Part shown: one piece after another, positions 47,201-62,605 of the stretch
Layout of the letters: every line of letters begins with the position of its first letter
Position numbering within the stretch: the stretch's first letter is position 1
Assembly: GCF_029633865.1 (NCBI RefSeq)
Contig: NC_079230.1
Coordinates: 26,887,163-26,951,162 of the forward strand
DNA length: 64,000 nucleotides
Origin: Lampris incognitus
Lineage: Eukaryota; Chordata; Actinopteri; Lampriformes; Lampridae
Direction of reading: 5' to 3'
The notes under the pieces: model-generated
The model's input: only the letters and a program-made list of their open reading frames with translations
The model's database searches: none
What the model was told of the DNA's origin: nothing
Program-made: the position numbers and the translations under genes

Positions 47201-50200
47201 AAAAGAGAGAGAAGAGAAAAGTACACACACTGAAAATAAGTTTGAGGAAATATATCAAGGCACGAGAAAGGAAATCCTCCTCCATCTGCTCGCCACGTTA
47301 AAAGCGATTCAGGTGGAGCCCAAATTACTGCAAATTAACACACGATGTCAACAAGCTATGGTTGTGACCGGGGTTTTTTTTTTCCCTTCTAAAAATAGAC
47401 GCTTCCCTTTTGTCATTGCAACTCATAGTCTCTCTCTCTCTCTCTCCTCTTCATAAGGGGGCTCAGTGCGAGGGAAGAATGGAAACGGGAGGAAAGTGGC
47501 TTCTCATTTTGAGAGTAAGTGACTTGGCAGATCCCTTATAGCCTCCTTATGCAGCATCTGCTGAAGTGGTTTCAATCATATAACCCTATACAATTACAGT
47601 CATAAAGGCTTAATTGACTTTCCCCTGCCCCTCTCTCTCTTCTCCCCTCTATTGCTCTCTCTCTCTCTCCCCCCCCCCTCTCTCTTCCCTCTCACTCTGT
47701 CCCCCCTCTCTCTCTCACTCATTCTCTCCCCCCTATCTCTCTCCCCCCCTCTCCCACTCTCTCTCTCTCCCCACTAGTTACCAAAGTCTCCTCTCAGCAA
47801 GGTAAGAACCATGACAACCACTATCTGAGGATGCGTGGTCTGTGGATCTCAGCATTTGTCATTTAGCAGACCCAGACTTCAGTGATCAATCTGTGTATAA
47901 TCTGTGTCTGTGTGTCAGTGGGAGAGGGAGGTGTGATAAAGGGCTGGGAGGAGGAGACGTTGAACATGAGCAAAGCAGTCAAATACAACAAGGAGCAAGG
48001 AGTCTTCACCGTGGAGAAAGCGGGCGTCTACTTCCTCTACTGTCAGGTCAGTATTCACGGCCACCAGCCCATCAGTAAGGCGAGAGACCGCATCAGTCAC
48101 GTACAGTTTCTACACTACGGAGTCATGTCGTGATTCATCCGGTTCCTCATTCATTCCCATTGCATCTTTGGCCTGGTTTGAACTCTGGTGCAGGCTTAAT
48201 TAGAATGGGACCATGGAGTGATGTTACACACACCGGTTTCCTGTCAGATGATGTCAAGCAACACAAAAATAAAACACAGACTTGTTGAACTTGTTGAATT
48301 TTACATCCCAGTAAATATTTGATAGATTGACTTAAGTGCATAATTAAACCGAATCTTAGTTTGGACTAATGACAGTGCTCAAGCTCTAATGGGAGTTATA
48401 GCTAGCTAGCTATTAATGCATAATGGACAGCAGATGAACTGAATCCCATTAGCTCTGCATGTAATGGAAACATGTGAAGAACCAACTGGGCTTTACTGGC
48501 TTCAGTCCAGCCCGGCCTTACAGCTCGTGGGTGGCGGAGGTGTTTCAGTCCAACTTGATGACTCTCACCTTTCTGTTTAACCTCCAATTTGTATTCATTT
48601 GTCACATTCGTCATCTTTCGGAGGAAAGAGCTTGACTGTGTCAATTTCTGATCCTGTTTACCCCCCGATGGCTTCTGAAACTTCTGCACATCTTTGGTGG
48701 TTTCAGATATTCATAAGTAGTCATTTTTGAATTTCTTTTTTTTTTTAATTTAGACTTTTTTGTGTTTTATTTTTCTTTAATTTGCATTTCTTTAACAAAG
48801 ATGGTGTGAGAATGGAGTTCTCACACCATCTTCCCGTTCTTCCTCTCGATGTTTCCTTCCAGCTGTTCTCTTCCAGACCGTTCGCTTACATTCGTGTTTA
48901 TCCAGCCCGGGGAGTGGCTAAAGAGTGGGGAAATAACGCTTTTGATTACAGATTTTGGAGATACTGAATAGAAGATCCTTTTCGTACAATTTTGTAAGCC
49001 AAAGGCGTAACTTATAAGTGAGCTTTGATGAGGATCCAGTTTTTTTTTTTTAAGATGCAGTCCATCCATCATCCATTATCCGAACCGCTTATCCTGCTCT
49101 CAGGGATGCTGGAGCCTATCCCAGCAGTCATTGGGCGGCAGGTGGGGAGACACCCTGGATAGGCTGCCAGGCCCTCACACAGGGCCCACCCACACACATA
49201 TTCACACCTAGGGACAATGTAGTACGGCCGAGTCACCTGACCTACATGTCTTTGGACTGTGGGAGGAACCCGGAGCCCCCAGAGGAAACCCACGCAGACA
49301 CGGGGAGAACATGCAAACTCCACACAGAGGACGAACCCCAAGGTTGGACTACCCCGGGGTTGAAACCAGGACCTTCTTGCTGTGAGGCGACCGTGCTAAT
49401 CACTGTGCCACCGTGCTGCCCAGATCCAGTTCTTTGATTTTAATTTTAGTTTGTGATTTTTTACTGTGAAATATTAATGTTAGGAGTGTCGGTTTTTTTT
49501 TCAGCGTCAGAAGTATCTTTTGATTTATAACTGTTTTAGTCTCTGAACACAGCCAACTCTCAGGAGGTTGCAGGGACGTGGCGTTTAGATCACATGACTG
49601 TTGACAGCTAGCTAGCTTGCTGACTTGATGTTGCTAGGCAACTATTGACAAACAGACCCACCGATACTGATGATGACAATTCATTGACTGTCGAATCAAA
49701 TCAGGGAATTAGATGCTTTAACGTATCACAGGAAGCTGATTGGTTTTTCGGGAAACGGTTTAATTATGCTGACAACCAGGAAGGGGGCTTAGTCAGATTT
49801 TCACAACAAAAGCAGTTTTAATATTTTGGGTAACTTTACATCTGCAAACTGTCTGTTAAAAAATGCATAGTCTCATCCAGTGGTGTCATTTCAAATGTGA
49901 AATGTTCCCCCTGATTTGTAAATATCACTGACACACAGGTTAGGTCATGTTGAAGCTAGTGGTTGATGCACCGCATCTCATACACATGCCTTGTGCATCA
50001 TATATCGACACTTTGGGGGGTGTCCGGGTAGCATAGCGGTCTATTCCGTTGCCTACCAACACAGCCATTGCCGGTTCGAATCCCTGCGTTACCTCCGGCT
50101 TGGTCAGGTGTCCCTACAGACACAATTGGCTGTGTCTGCGGGTGGGAAGTCAGATGTGGGTATGTACTCCGCTGGTCAGTCGGTCGGGGCGCCTGTTCAG

Positions 50201-52707
50201 GGGGGAGGGGAAACTGGGCGGGAATAATGTGATCCTCCCACGCGCTACGTCCCCCTGGCGAAACTCCTCACTGTCAGGTGAAAAGAAGCGGCTGGTGACT
50301 CCACATGTATCGGAGGAGGAATGTGGTAGTCTGCAGCCCTCCCCAGATCAGCAGAAGGGGTGGAGCAGCGACCGGGACGGCTCGGAAGAGTGGGGTAATT
50401 GGCCAGGTACAAATGGGGGGAAAAAAAATCCAAAAAGAAAAAGAAATACATGAGATTGGGAAAACGTGATTTTCACTGGTTTGAATCTGTAGTCTGGAGT
50501 CATTTGACTGGGTGTTAAATAAGAGCTGACGAGAAGTTTTGTCTTTTGAACAAGGATGGCTGAATTTTATTTATTTCAAATAGCAGGTATGTCAGTTCAG
50601 TAAAACATGTTCCCATTGGTTCCCTTTTTCTTTGCAGGTGTTGTTCAATGAGCAGGAGTCTCAGTACGTGAAGTTGGACCTGGTGGCCAAAGGGCACAAG
50701 CTTCAGAAGCTCCAGTGTATGGAAGGCTATGGCACCACGCCCGCCGCCGGGCCGCACCCCTTCCACTTCCTCAAGCCTTGCCAGGTATCCGGCCTGCTGA
50801 GGCTGGACCGTGGGACTGAGCTCCAGGCCATCACGGGCCCGTCCTACAGGCTGCACGCAGTGGGCACCGCCTCGGCCTCGCCCCACGTCTTCAGCATCTT
50901 CAAAGTCAACTGAGGGCCAGTGAAGACGTGGACAGCATGAGCTCGGCATCATCTGATTGACAGGGACGACCCTTTAGGAGACGAGGTGGAAATCGACTCG
51001 TTTGGGTACCGATGCCGTTAAGATGGAAACTGCTTATTTTTTTTTTCTTTTTCATTGGGGGGACTATTTAGAGGAACGCGTTGGTGGTGCGTCGTATTGT
51101 TGCTGCGAACATGACTTAACAGCCAGGCGCTGGCGGGAATCACATCATTTGACAGCCTCCTTCTAAAGGCGCCAAATACACCGAACGTATTGACATCTCT
51201 TTCTGTTTCCCTGGAAGACGTCAACGTCAATGGATTGTTCTCTGGACTAGCAAAGCCTTGTGGGAATGCAACACACATTCCCAAGTGAAACCAAAAAAAA
51301 AACCCCAAAAAAAAAACTATATTGGACTCTCATGAATGCCAAACATATGAATGGACACAGTGGATCCTCTCTCTCTCTCTCGCTGTCCATTTCTTTTTAT
51401 AAATACTTACATAGTTGGATCATCAGTATGACTTTGATATGATTTTTTTTTAATTGTTTTTAAACCCGATTTCTAAGAATGACGATGACTTAAATAGAGC
51501 TGTGCATGCACCTTTCACTCTTACATCACCAGTGCCTTGGGAATTGGAGAGCACCAAAAAACAACCTGCATCAATCCCCCACACTACAGACCACCTTCAA
51601 AAAAATACTGCCATCTGTTTTCAATCTTCCAATATCGCAGTGTGGTGTGTATAAAATACCACAAGCCTTTCCATAATATACCAAGTGCATAATTGTGCGC
51701 CTTGCACGTAACTCCAGATATATGCACGTCAGATTGTGAACTGGTGCAGGGACGGGGGAGCATCTCCACACCGGGCCCGGGGTCGTAAATAACCAGAGAT
51801 GTGAATTTCTACCTGCGCTGCTTTCTAAGGTCACGTTTGACGGGAAGACCTCTCTATAAACGAGGTTGATGATGGATCATCTGCTTGGCTCTCCTTGTAA
51901 GATAGCAGGTGCACGTCGCAGTAAATAAGACGCGGAGCCAGGCTTTCTTCTTCTCACCCTTCCCTGCTTGGAGACCGAGACGATAAATATCACCTCCGGC
52001 TCATTTACAAATCACCCCCCCCCCAAAAAAAGACTAACGGTTTAAAACACGAGTTCAAAAGGACATGGGTTCAGATCCTCATAGAGGACGGCTGGAGGAG
52101 AGGCCTTCGGTGGTGCAAAGATGAGCTGGAGGTTCTTCTCTTCAGTAGACGTGTTTATAAGGCAAAACTGTAGCAATAGCAACTTAACGGAAGACGACCG
52201 TGATCATTTGTGCATTTATAATTTCTGTTTTTTTACTAACAGTTTGAAACGCCGGTGTTTGAAAAAGGATCGAGGCGAACTGAAAAGGGACGGCACGAGT
52301 TCTGCCTTGCTCGAGGGTTGTTCAACTTGCATTAGCGGCCATTTGCTTTAAGCTTGACGAGACAGGAGACGTTTGCCCCACATGGACATCAGCGGAGACG
52401 GACATTTCTGACGCGAAAGGAAAAAGGTGCAGAGGGGCGAAGGGGCTTCTCAGGAGGATTGTTGGGGGGGAGGGGGGCTGGTCTTAGGATTTCCTGGTCC
52501 AGAACACTGTGATTTGACTGTAATGCTCAACAAACGTTGTATGAATCCATAACGTCGGTCTCCTATTTATTATCAGCGCAGCAGCTTCAGGATGACGTCA
52601 TAAATTTAACTTCTGTCTTTTGAGGGGTTTTTTTTTGTTGCTTGGGGGGGGGGTCATTCATGCTCTGTCTGAGAAATAGCATAATGTGAATTTCTAAACA
52701 GTGTCAC

Positions 52708-52738
<31 letters not shown>

Positions 52739-55700
52739 AATTGTTAGGTAGTAATTCACCACTGCTTATGAAGGATAGTCGTTATAATTGTTCAGTTTTG
52801 CCATCCCTGCCCATCAGATTGCATTAGCGTGTGGATATTAAACGTCACAGGTAAGATAGACCACGGCGTTTTTTGCCTCCAAATTTCCAGTATTTCCTAT
52901 TAGCACAAATATAAATAGAAAAAAACAACTCGGGCGCCCCTACAGACACAATTGGCCGCGTCTGCGGGCGGGAAGCCGGATGTGGGTGTGTGTCCCGGTC
53001 GCTGCACTAGCGCCTCCTCTGGTCTGTCGGGGCGCCTGTTCCGGGGGCGGGGGTGAGGGGGAAACGGGGGAAATAGCGTGATCCTCCCACGCGCTACGCC
53101 CCCTGGCGAAACTCCTCACTGTCAGGTGAAAAGAAGCGGCTGGCGACTCCACATGTATCGGAGGAGGCGCGTGGTAGTCTGCAGCCCTCCCCGGATCGGC
53201 AGAGGGGGGCGGAGCAGCGACCGGGACGGCTCGGAAGAATTGGCCAAGTATAACTGGGGAGGGAAAAAAAAGGGGGGGGCGGGGATAACAGCAACAGAGG
53301 AATTCGGGAGCCACGCGATGCCAACGCATGGGTTTCGCGAAGTCGCCCCCACCAAGCGGCCGTCTGGTTCCGGAGAGACGTGTCTGAGATGTCGGAGCGG
53401 CCCCTTTGCGAAGCTCGCTCCGCAGTCCAGAGACGAGGTGTTCTAATCACGGCCCAAATCCGTTTCACTTGTCCGCCCGTCAGTCATTGGGTAAGAGCGG
53501 GGCTCGTGCCTATGCCCTCTCGGTTCTTGCATCGTATCCGGTCAGTCCACTCCCTCGCGCGCGGCCGCCTTTCTGGAACAGTCCCCCGTCTTGTCCACAC
53601 AGCGTGTATTTCTAGCAGACGGTTTCAGCACACCTACTCTTGTTTATAAGTAGTTTTTGTGGGCAGACCGCGTTGGTTTCTTCTCAGCACTTTACTGCGG
53701 CAACTGCAGCGTCTCTAATGAGGGGCGAGCATTTATTTTTCATCTGCAGCGGGCGAATGGAAACTGTGGGGTTGCACGGAAGATAGGGTGGCCTGTTCGA
53801 TTCCCCTATCCAACAACCCGCACGCACACACACCACACAAGTACATCCCTGGTCAAGCCGCAGCCCTACACACCGCACGGACAAGCACACACACGCATAC
53901 AAACCACGCACAAGTAAAACTTTGCCTTACTGAATTCACAGACAAACGCGCGCGCACATACACGTGCGCGCGCGCACATGCACACAAGTAGCCCTTTGTC
54001 TTACTTGTACACAGAAAACACAGACAGACACATAGTAAGCCAACCGCACGCGCGTACGCACGCGCGCACACACGGGCACGCACAAACTTTTTGCCTTACT
54101 ACATAGTAAGACGTGTGGATATGTGTCTTTACCAACCCCCCCCCCCCACACACACACACACACAAGTAACCTTTTACCTTACAGAATCCCTATGCGCACA
54201 CACACACACACACACGACAGTCCCCCTCACTCATTTCCAACACGCTCACGCATAAGCAACCCTTGTAAAGCTCTCTGGGACTAAATTGTGATTTAGGGCT
54301 ATACAAATAAATTTGACTTGACTTAACCCTTTTCCTACACCCCCCCCCCCCCAACACACACACACACACACGGAGTCATCTAAATTTTCACTTCCTGATC
54401 CGAGTCTAAACCAAACGGCTGAAAGCCTCGGAGAAAAAACACGCCTAGCATTTGCCCCCCACTCACCCCCCCCGCCCCAACCCCCGTCTCAAACACTTCC
54501 CTCGCCCGATTCCTATTTTTCAAAATGTCAAAGTTTATTACCGGCCCTGAATATCTGTATTTCACACAAAGAGGCCTGTCTGTGAGGAGGTTGTGTGTGT
54601 GAGAACAACAACGATGATATATGCAACGCCTGGATTTTATCTCGTAACTGTTTCTACATAAAATAGTAAACCAACCTTCTCGCGTCTCTCTTGTCTTTAA
54701 TCCCCCGCGGAGGGAGAAACGGTATCCAGTTAACAGCCCCAGTGTAACGCGTTCGGATGTCATCAATACTCGGCTTAATTGGCTAAAAAGGGTTGTTCCG
54801 TCCGCCATTGTCCTTCCTTCCGGCATCGGCTGAACAGGAGAGAATGTAAAGGCGGCGTTGCCATGCTCATTGTGGAGCAGGCAAGTCTGTCATTATAAAC
54901 TGCCTGCATGAGATTTAAATGAGCTGCTGTCAATCAGGAGCCACCCGTGCTTACCGGTTTCCTGTTCTACCAGGTAGTTCATTGGCCTGCTGGTCCAGCG
55001 AGTCCGCGTCCAATCAGGGAGGTTTCTCACCCGGAACAACAGGTGAAGATGGCGGCGCGAATACCGGTGTGGGAAGGTGGCGGCGCGAACTTACGTTTGC
55101 GGCGGCCTCGCCCAGCACCGTCCATGCGGCGTCTTTGTCCACGTCTGCATCGAAGGTTGCGTCTTCGTTTGATGGCTGGGAGAGCCGGCACAGGATCAGC
55201 TGGGGGGCGCTTGGTCTGCCGCGTCCTGTGGACCCAGGGGGCCACGACCCTGCCTGGAGCTGCGCCCGAAGAGGGTTGTCTGAGAGGATGCGGAAGCGGA
55301 GCAGGCTAAGCTAACTGCTAGCCCACGCAGACCGGCAGTTCCGACAGTCATCCTGGCGTTCGCCGTCTTGGACAGCGGATTTTATTTTTTAAATTGTTGG
55401 CTATATGTGTTTTGTAGTGTAAACTACTAATAAGACACGTTAGCCCCTAGCCAATGGGTCTGACCCTTCAGCCGAGCGGTTAGTGATGTCGCCTTGTGGT
55501 GCCGTACATCCGTCTCGAATCCCGCACCGGGCAAGAAAAATAACCGGTTATAGTAGTTTTTGTGTTTTGTTTTTTTGTAGTTTGGATGTGTGTTTTGGTC
55601 TTTGTGTCGCACTGCTGTGGGCTGGGGGGGGGGGGGGGGGACCATATTTCGCTTCATTTCATGTGCGCAGGTGCGCGGAATGAACTGACAAATCAATGTT

Positions 55701-58700
55701 CCCGATCCCTGAATGTGACGACCTACCTGGTAGAACAGAAAACCAGTAAGCGTTGGCGGAAACTGAGGACCTGATTGAGAACCACTGGTCTAAACGCACG
55801 CATCGCAGAACGCCAGGCAATACGGCCTATATATATATATATATATATAAAAAAAAGAGGATCATGAAGTGATGATACGGAGGATGTGGATTTGCACAGC
55901 TGCCCAACTTCCTCTGGCGACGTCACCATTTTGTGACCGGCTCCGTCATCACGACGCCTCTTCATCGGCAGCCGTGAATCACAAGGCACGTACACAACCT
56001 GTGAATCAGAGATCTGCTGCGTCACAAGGTCTGCGCGTGTGTGTGTGGGGTGTGTGTGTGAGAAAGCTTATGTATTACTGTTTTAAGTATATATGCCTCC
56101 GTATGTGTGCGTTTGCGTGTGTGAATGCGTGTGTGTGTGTGTGTGTGAAAGACAAAGAGAGATTGTGTGTGATTTTTCAGGTGTCAGGATACATATTCGT
56201 GTGTAGGTGCGCGCGTGCGCGCGTGTAGGAGAGGAAGGAATAATGACGGCCTTGAGAAGAGGTCACACTGAATCACTGTGTCACTCCTCCGTCCTCCCCC
56301 GTACATCTGCCTGGCTTTGCGTCGCCCCCGTCCAAATCACCGTCATCACTCAGACTCATTCATCATCTCAAGTCTCAGGTTTGAGAGCCACTCGGTACAG
56401 CCTCAGTCCGCGGGGAAACTGCTGCGGTTTCCGGTGACTTTGCTAAACGGCACTTTGACAGAAAAGACGGGCTCGGCGTCGCCTAATTGACTTGTCCGTC
56501 AGTGGTCCGCTGGCGAGTTGCACAACCACGGCCGTGTGCTCGAAACTGAACGGCTGCAGGCTCACATGTGACCAGCTGATATTGTAATTGCATATATGAG
56601 GGCTTATCCGATTACGCAACACGTCGCTTCCTGCTACAAAACTACTGGAAAAGAAAGTGCACAGATGTTCGATATGCCTTTAAATGTCCATTAAAAAACC
56701 CCCACTAATCAACAGTTTGATGTTAAATTGAATTATTTCACCAACAAACAGCTCTTGAACGGGAGGTAGCAAGGGTGCTAACCTTTTGTAAACTACTAAT
56801 AAGACACGTTAGCCCCTAGCTAACGAGTCTGACCCTTTAGCCGAGCGGTTAGTGACGTCGCCCTGTGGTGCAGTACACCCAGTATCGAATCCCGCACCAG
56901 GCAAGAAAATAACCGGTTACACTTTTAACCGCTATAGATCTGGATATATGGGGTACAGTAGGTTTGAACGTGATGTAAAATAGAAATTGGGGGGCGTCCG
57001 GGTGGCGTAGCGTAGCGGTCTAGTCCGTTGCCTACTAACACGGGGATCGCCGGTTCGAATCCCCGTGTTACCTCCGGCTTGGTCGGGCGTCCCTATAGAC
57101 ACAATTGGCCGTGTCTGCGGGTGGGAAGCCGGATGTGGGTATGTGTCCTGGTCGTTGCACTAGCGCCTCCTCTGGCCGGTCGGGGCGCCTGTTCAGGGGA
57201 GAGTGGGAACTGAGGGGAATAGCGTGATCCTCCCACACGCTACGCCCCCCTGGTGAAACTCCTCACTGTCAGGTGACAAGAAGCGGCTGATGACTCCACA
57301 TGTATCGGAGGAGGCATGTGGTAGTCTGCAGCGGCCAGGACGGCTCGGAAGAGTGTAGTAATTGGCCAGATACAATCGGGGGGGAAAAAAGGGGGGAATC
57401 ACCCCCCCCCAAAAAAAAAATTGGGAGCACGACTTTCACATTTTACGCATGCGAAATGAACTCAGCTCCTACTGAGTTCATATTCATACGTTTAGTGTTC
57501 AAGTGTAAATGTGGGAGTCTACATGGCCTGGTCTGATGTAATGCACATCATGACTGACTTGGAGCAAATTATTGAAGGGCAACAGCAAAGACGATATTAT
57601 TCAGTTATATGCTACATGCTATGCTAGCTCCCTTGTACTGTTTTGTCTTGTATTCTTCTGTCTGTGATATTCGTGGACCGGATCTCAAGGTGCAGCCAAG
57701 GTGAGGAGTGGGTCCATTTTGGGAACCTCAGAATTGCATCTCTGCTCTTCGCAGATGATGTGGTTTTGTTGGCTTTGTCAGAACGCGACCTCCAGTGCAC
57801 ACTGGGGCGGTTTGCAGCTGAGTGTGAAATGGCCGGGATGAGAGTCAGCAACTCCAAGTCTGAGGCCGTGGTTCTCTACTGGGAAATGGTGGATTGCTCC
57901 CTCCGGGTTGGGGATGAGTTGTTGCCTCAAGTTGTTGCTTCAAGTATCTCGGGGACTTGTTCACGAGTGAGGGTAGGATGGAGCGGGAGATTGACAGGGG
58001 GATTGGTGCAGCATCAGCCGTAACGTGGATGTTGTACCGGACTGTTGTGGTGAAGAGGGAGCTGAGCCGGAAGGCAAAGCTCTCAGTTTACCAGTCAATC
58101 TTTGTTCCAACCCTCACCTACGGTCACGAGCTTTGGGTAGTGACCGAAAGGCTGAGATCACGGATACAAATGGCTGAAATTAGTTTCCTTCTGGGCTCGG
58201 CCTTAGAGATAGCATGAGGAGCTCGGACATCCGGAGGGAGCTCGGAGTAGAGCCACTGCTCTTTCACGTCAAAAGGAGCCAGTTGAGGTGGTTCGGGCAT
58301 CTGATTAGGATGCCTCCTGGGCGCCTTCCTTTGGCACTTTTGCCGGCACGTCCAGCTGGGAGGAGACCCTGGGGTTGACCCGGAACTCGCTGGAGGGACT
58401 ACATATCCAATTTGGGCTGGGAATGCCTTGGGATCCCCCAGGAGGAGCTGGAGGGCGTTGCTGAAGAGAGGGACATCTGGAGTGCTCTACTTAGATTGCT
58501 GCCACCGCGACCCGACCCCTGAGAAGCGGCTGAAGATGAGATGAGATTGTCTTATCCAGTGGTGCCCAGCCCTGCTCCTGGAGAGCTACCATCGTGCCGT
58601 TTTTCACTCCAACCCTAACTCAACACACCTGATACTACTATTCCCTACTGACCAAGACCTTGATTAACTGAATCAGATGTGTTAAATCAGGGTTGGAGTG

Positions 58701-61700
58701 AAAACCGACAGGAGGGTAGCTCTCCAGGAACAGGGTTGGGCACCACTGGTATCCTTCTGCCTTTGGTAGCATTCTGTCCGTATGTTGAAATCAACTGTTG
58801 AATACATGTACAAACACCATTTTGAAAAAGGAAAAAAAAAACCCTCACACTTCTGTTTTCATTTCATTCAATTTTATTACAAACAAACAAACAAAACAAA
58901 AAAAACAAATTAGGAAAGAAAAAAATAAAGCGATGCATCATCATTGACATGTTTTAACTGCCACCCGTCGTTTGACGGGCACCACTACATACACCGTGAC
59001 ACAAGATACCCAGAAATAAAGACAAAACTCGGATAAAAAGGGGGGGGGAAACGTAAAAGAACGTACAAAACAAAAACCTAAGTGCTCTTTTTTTTTTTTT
59101 TTGAGAAGAACTTTTTAGTTTAAGGGTTTGCAAAACACTTTCCGGTATGAAAGAGAAGCTGCAAAAGAGACTCGGACTCTTTTCTTAGCTTAGGTAAGTG
59201 TAAAATATCGACGGGGTTGGGGGGGGTGAACTTTTAGAAACATGCTCGGGCCTGACGCAAAGTGGTCTACTTCGAACTCGCATTTACAGGCTGACATCAG
59301 GTTATCAATGGCGTCTCTTGACACTTGTTAAGCTATTGTAGCGAATTCGGGGGACAACGCAACCTCAGGAACTGCCGCGGCCGGGACGCGAACCCGTGTC
59401 GCCCGCACCGCAGGAGACATCGCTAACCGCGTCAGACCCGCGAGCCAGCGGCCAGCGTGTCTACTTATCCATGCACGTTACACTATTGTAGCGAATTTGG
59501 GGGGCAGTCTGGGAGACCGTCGCCACGGCCGGGACGCGAACCTGTGCCTCCTGCTCCGCAAGCGACAACGTTAACCAGTCGACTAACGGGTTAGTCAAGG
59601 ACCAACGTCTCTACTTATCCACGCACGTTATGTTTATTAAGGCGCACTTTGATGACGCGGTTTACAAAACGGATTTCAAATCTACCGCCGGCCTCCGGGC
59701 GACGACGACGACGTACTCGTGATAACAATAGATAGTACGCGCGCTCAAGTTGCTCATCAAGACTCGCGGGGTTACATCACGGCCTCGTTCGGCGCATATA
59801 TACGTGTGATGTCGTTTGCAAGCCCCAAATCTAAAACGTAAGCTTAATGAAAGATGAAATGTCCCCCTGGTAATACGTGAACTTCTGAAGTTGGCTCAAC
59901 TTCTTCGTTTGCTTTCTGTCGCGGTTAATAGGGCAACGCGGCGAAGGGGTGCGCGTGACGCACGTGCTGTATTGTTTTCGCAGTTGGTTAGAGAACACAC
60001 GCAACACACGCAACAAAACAAAAAGAAAAAGTCTCTTTTGGCAGACGCCCTTTCTCAAACAGTAACAGCGAGGACAACAGCAACGTCAACGACACTCAGG
60101 ATCATAGTCGCGAGAGTTAAAAAAAACACACACACACAACTGAGCACGAATGAGCACTTTAAATATGCACAGAATGTTACAGAATTCATATAAAGAAACC
60201 GAAATTTGGAGAAACAAAAGAAGAAGAAGAACGGCAAAAAAAGACTGATCGAAGGAGGAAGAGGAAGGAGCGACGGGGAGGAAGGAGGTGGTGGTGGTGG
60301 TGGGGGGAGGAGGGGGGTAGAGGATGGCTATCAAAAGGGGCATTCGGGAAGGATCAATAGGTCATTTTGTGTTTTTCATTTTTTTTAATAACGTTGACTT
60401 GCTTATGAAACGTTACAAACATTCATAGGAGGTTTTCTTTCTTTTCTTTGTTGAAAAATAGCCGCGTCGCTGCTGTGAGACCGCCCCCCTCCCCCCTCCC
60501 CGGAGCGAACGCCATGCTGCTGCTCCGCCCCCCCCAGGAAAAAAATACTTCGAAGCTCTGCTCTGTACATAAACTTACACCCCGCCACTTCGCCGAGGGG
60601 GGGGGGAGTCGAACACCCCCACGTTAACGTGAACAAAAGCCCGGCTATACTGGTCAGTTTGCTTTCAACGTTGTACCGTCATGAAGAAAACCACAGAAGG
60701 CCAAAGAGAAGAAGGGGGGGGGGGAGGCTTGAGCTGTGCTTGGAGCGTTGACCTCTGTTTAGACTGACGGCAGACAGGCCTTTTCAACAAGCATGGCCGA
60801 CGTACTTCCGCTTTGTCGTTGCAGGGTAAAGATCGAGCTCCTGCGAACGGGTCCCCATGCTGTGTTAGCGTGACGAGCCTCCTGGATGTGCGCCCAAAAC
60901 TTTGATTTATAATTCCCACTACAGCCTCCATAACTGTCGACTGGGAACAAGGCAGAAAGTGGGTGTGGAGAAAACAAAAAAATCTTGCAAAAACAAAAAA
61001 AAAAAAACGACCCCAAATTACCGAGATGCCGATTTGCATGGGACTAATATTACCACATGACTCACACAGGATCCTCCAGTTATTACAAATCACACGAGAA
61101 CCCCTGGAAATACTGGTCCCATGCCAATACTACACAGCACAACACAACACAACACAACACAACACTAGTGTTGTTGTTGAGATATGTTCGTGTTTTTCTT
61201 GTCAGACGGCTGCATGACTGCAGAATTTGATCGCGGGTCACAAAGTGCGAATAGCCCTGAAATGTCCACTAGCCTCAGTTAGCTACTTAGCATTCTGTGA
61301 CCCACGAACAAATCCCTTTTGCAATAAAGAAACATCAAATGGCTGCTTTCTAGTCACGCGGTCGTCTGAAAACAGCAGCACGGGGATGCGTCAGTGACGA
61401 TACCTGCATTGTGTTGCACGCCGTGCTGAAACACAAAGTAAGTGACTGCGGATGGAAATGAAAGGCGACAAAAAGTTGACTTTTTAACATTGAGGAGAAC
61501 CAATGGGGAGAACCGATCTTGAAAAGTCGAAGCGGGAGTCCGTCGGCCATGTTTATGGAACAGGTCTGTTAAAATGACTAGGCACAGCTTGATAACACAA
61601 TGTCTCCCCCCCCCCAACGCGACAAAGCATCGCTGTGGGTCGTGCATGCTTCAGATGGGGTGTGGAGTGTCGGGGCGGCATGTCGCGTCGAAATGCATCT

Positions 61701-61756
61701 ACACTGGTTGGCATGCAGTTACTTGTGAGTATCTGGTGAGGCAAAGGGGTGTGTGT

Positions 61757-61787
<31 letters not shown>

Positions 61788-62445
61788 GTCGGTCATCTAT
61801 GGACCACTAGAGAAGGTTCTGGGATTGAGGTTTTATGAGCGGTGTTTTGTCAAAGTGTGTGTGTGTGTGTGTGTTTGGGTGGGTGCGTGTGCAAGAATGT
61901 GAGGTTAAAAAGTGTCTCTAAAGGAGGCCTGCACGAGGAGGCCCGGCATGAGGAGTATAATGGTTTGAGGCAGACAAGATATATAATCACCAGACGCTAT
62001 GAGACCAAATGGACCGTGTGTGCGCGCGCACTTGTGTATGTGAACGTGTGTGTTTGTGTGTGCGTGTTTGCTTGAGTATGTGAACGTGTGTGTCTATATG
62101 TGCGCGATCATGCATAAGTGTGCACGTGCAAGCATGTTTGTGTGTGTGTGTGTGTATGATTTTACTTTTCGGGGCAAAGTTTTTGAAGAATCCTTTTTTT
62201 TGGGGGGGGGGATTGTAGTGGTGAGACCTACAGGTGTGTGTGCATGAAACGTCCACCATTCTGTCACTGGTGGGTACCTTCTCCTGATCAGTCAGTTACA
62301 GGTTTCCTGGCAGATTGATCGTTAATCGTGCTGCTTGCAGTGTTAAGCATTTGTCAGATTCTGTTTTGGCGTCAAAAGCTCAACATGTGGAGAGATTTTG
62401 TGTGTCCAGGGTATGGGCTTTACTGTGTTAAAGGCCTGTGTCAGA

Positions 62446-62485
<40 letters not shown>

Positions 62486-62556
62486 TGTGAGTGAGTGAGT
62501 GAGTGAATGAGAGAACGAGAAAGAGAGAGAGAGAGTGCGCGTATGTGCGTGTTCAC

Positions 62557-62605
<49 letters not shown>
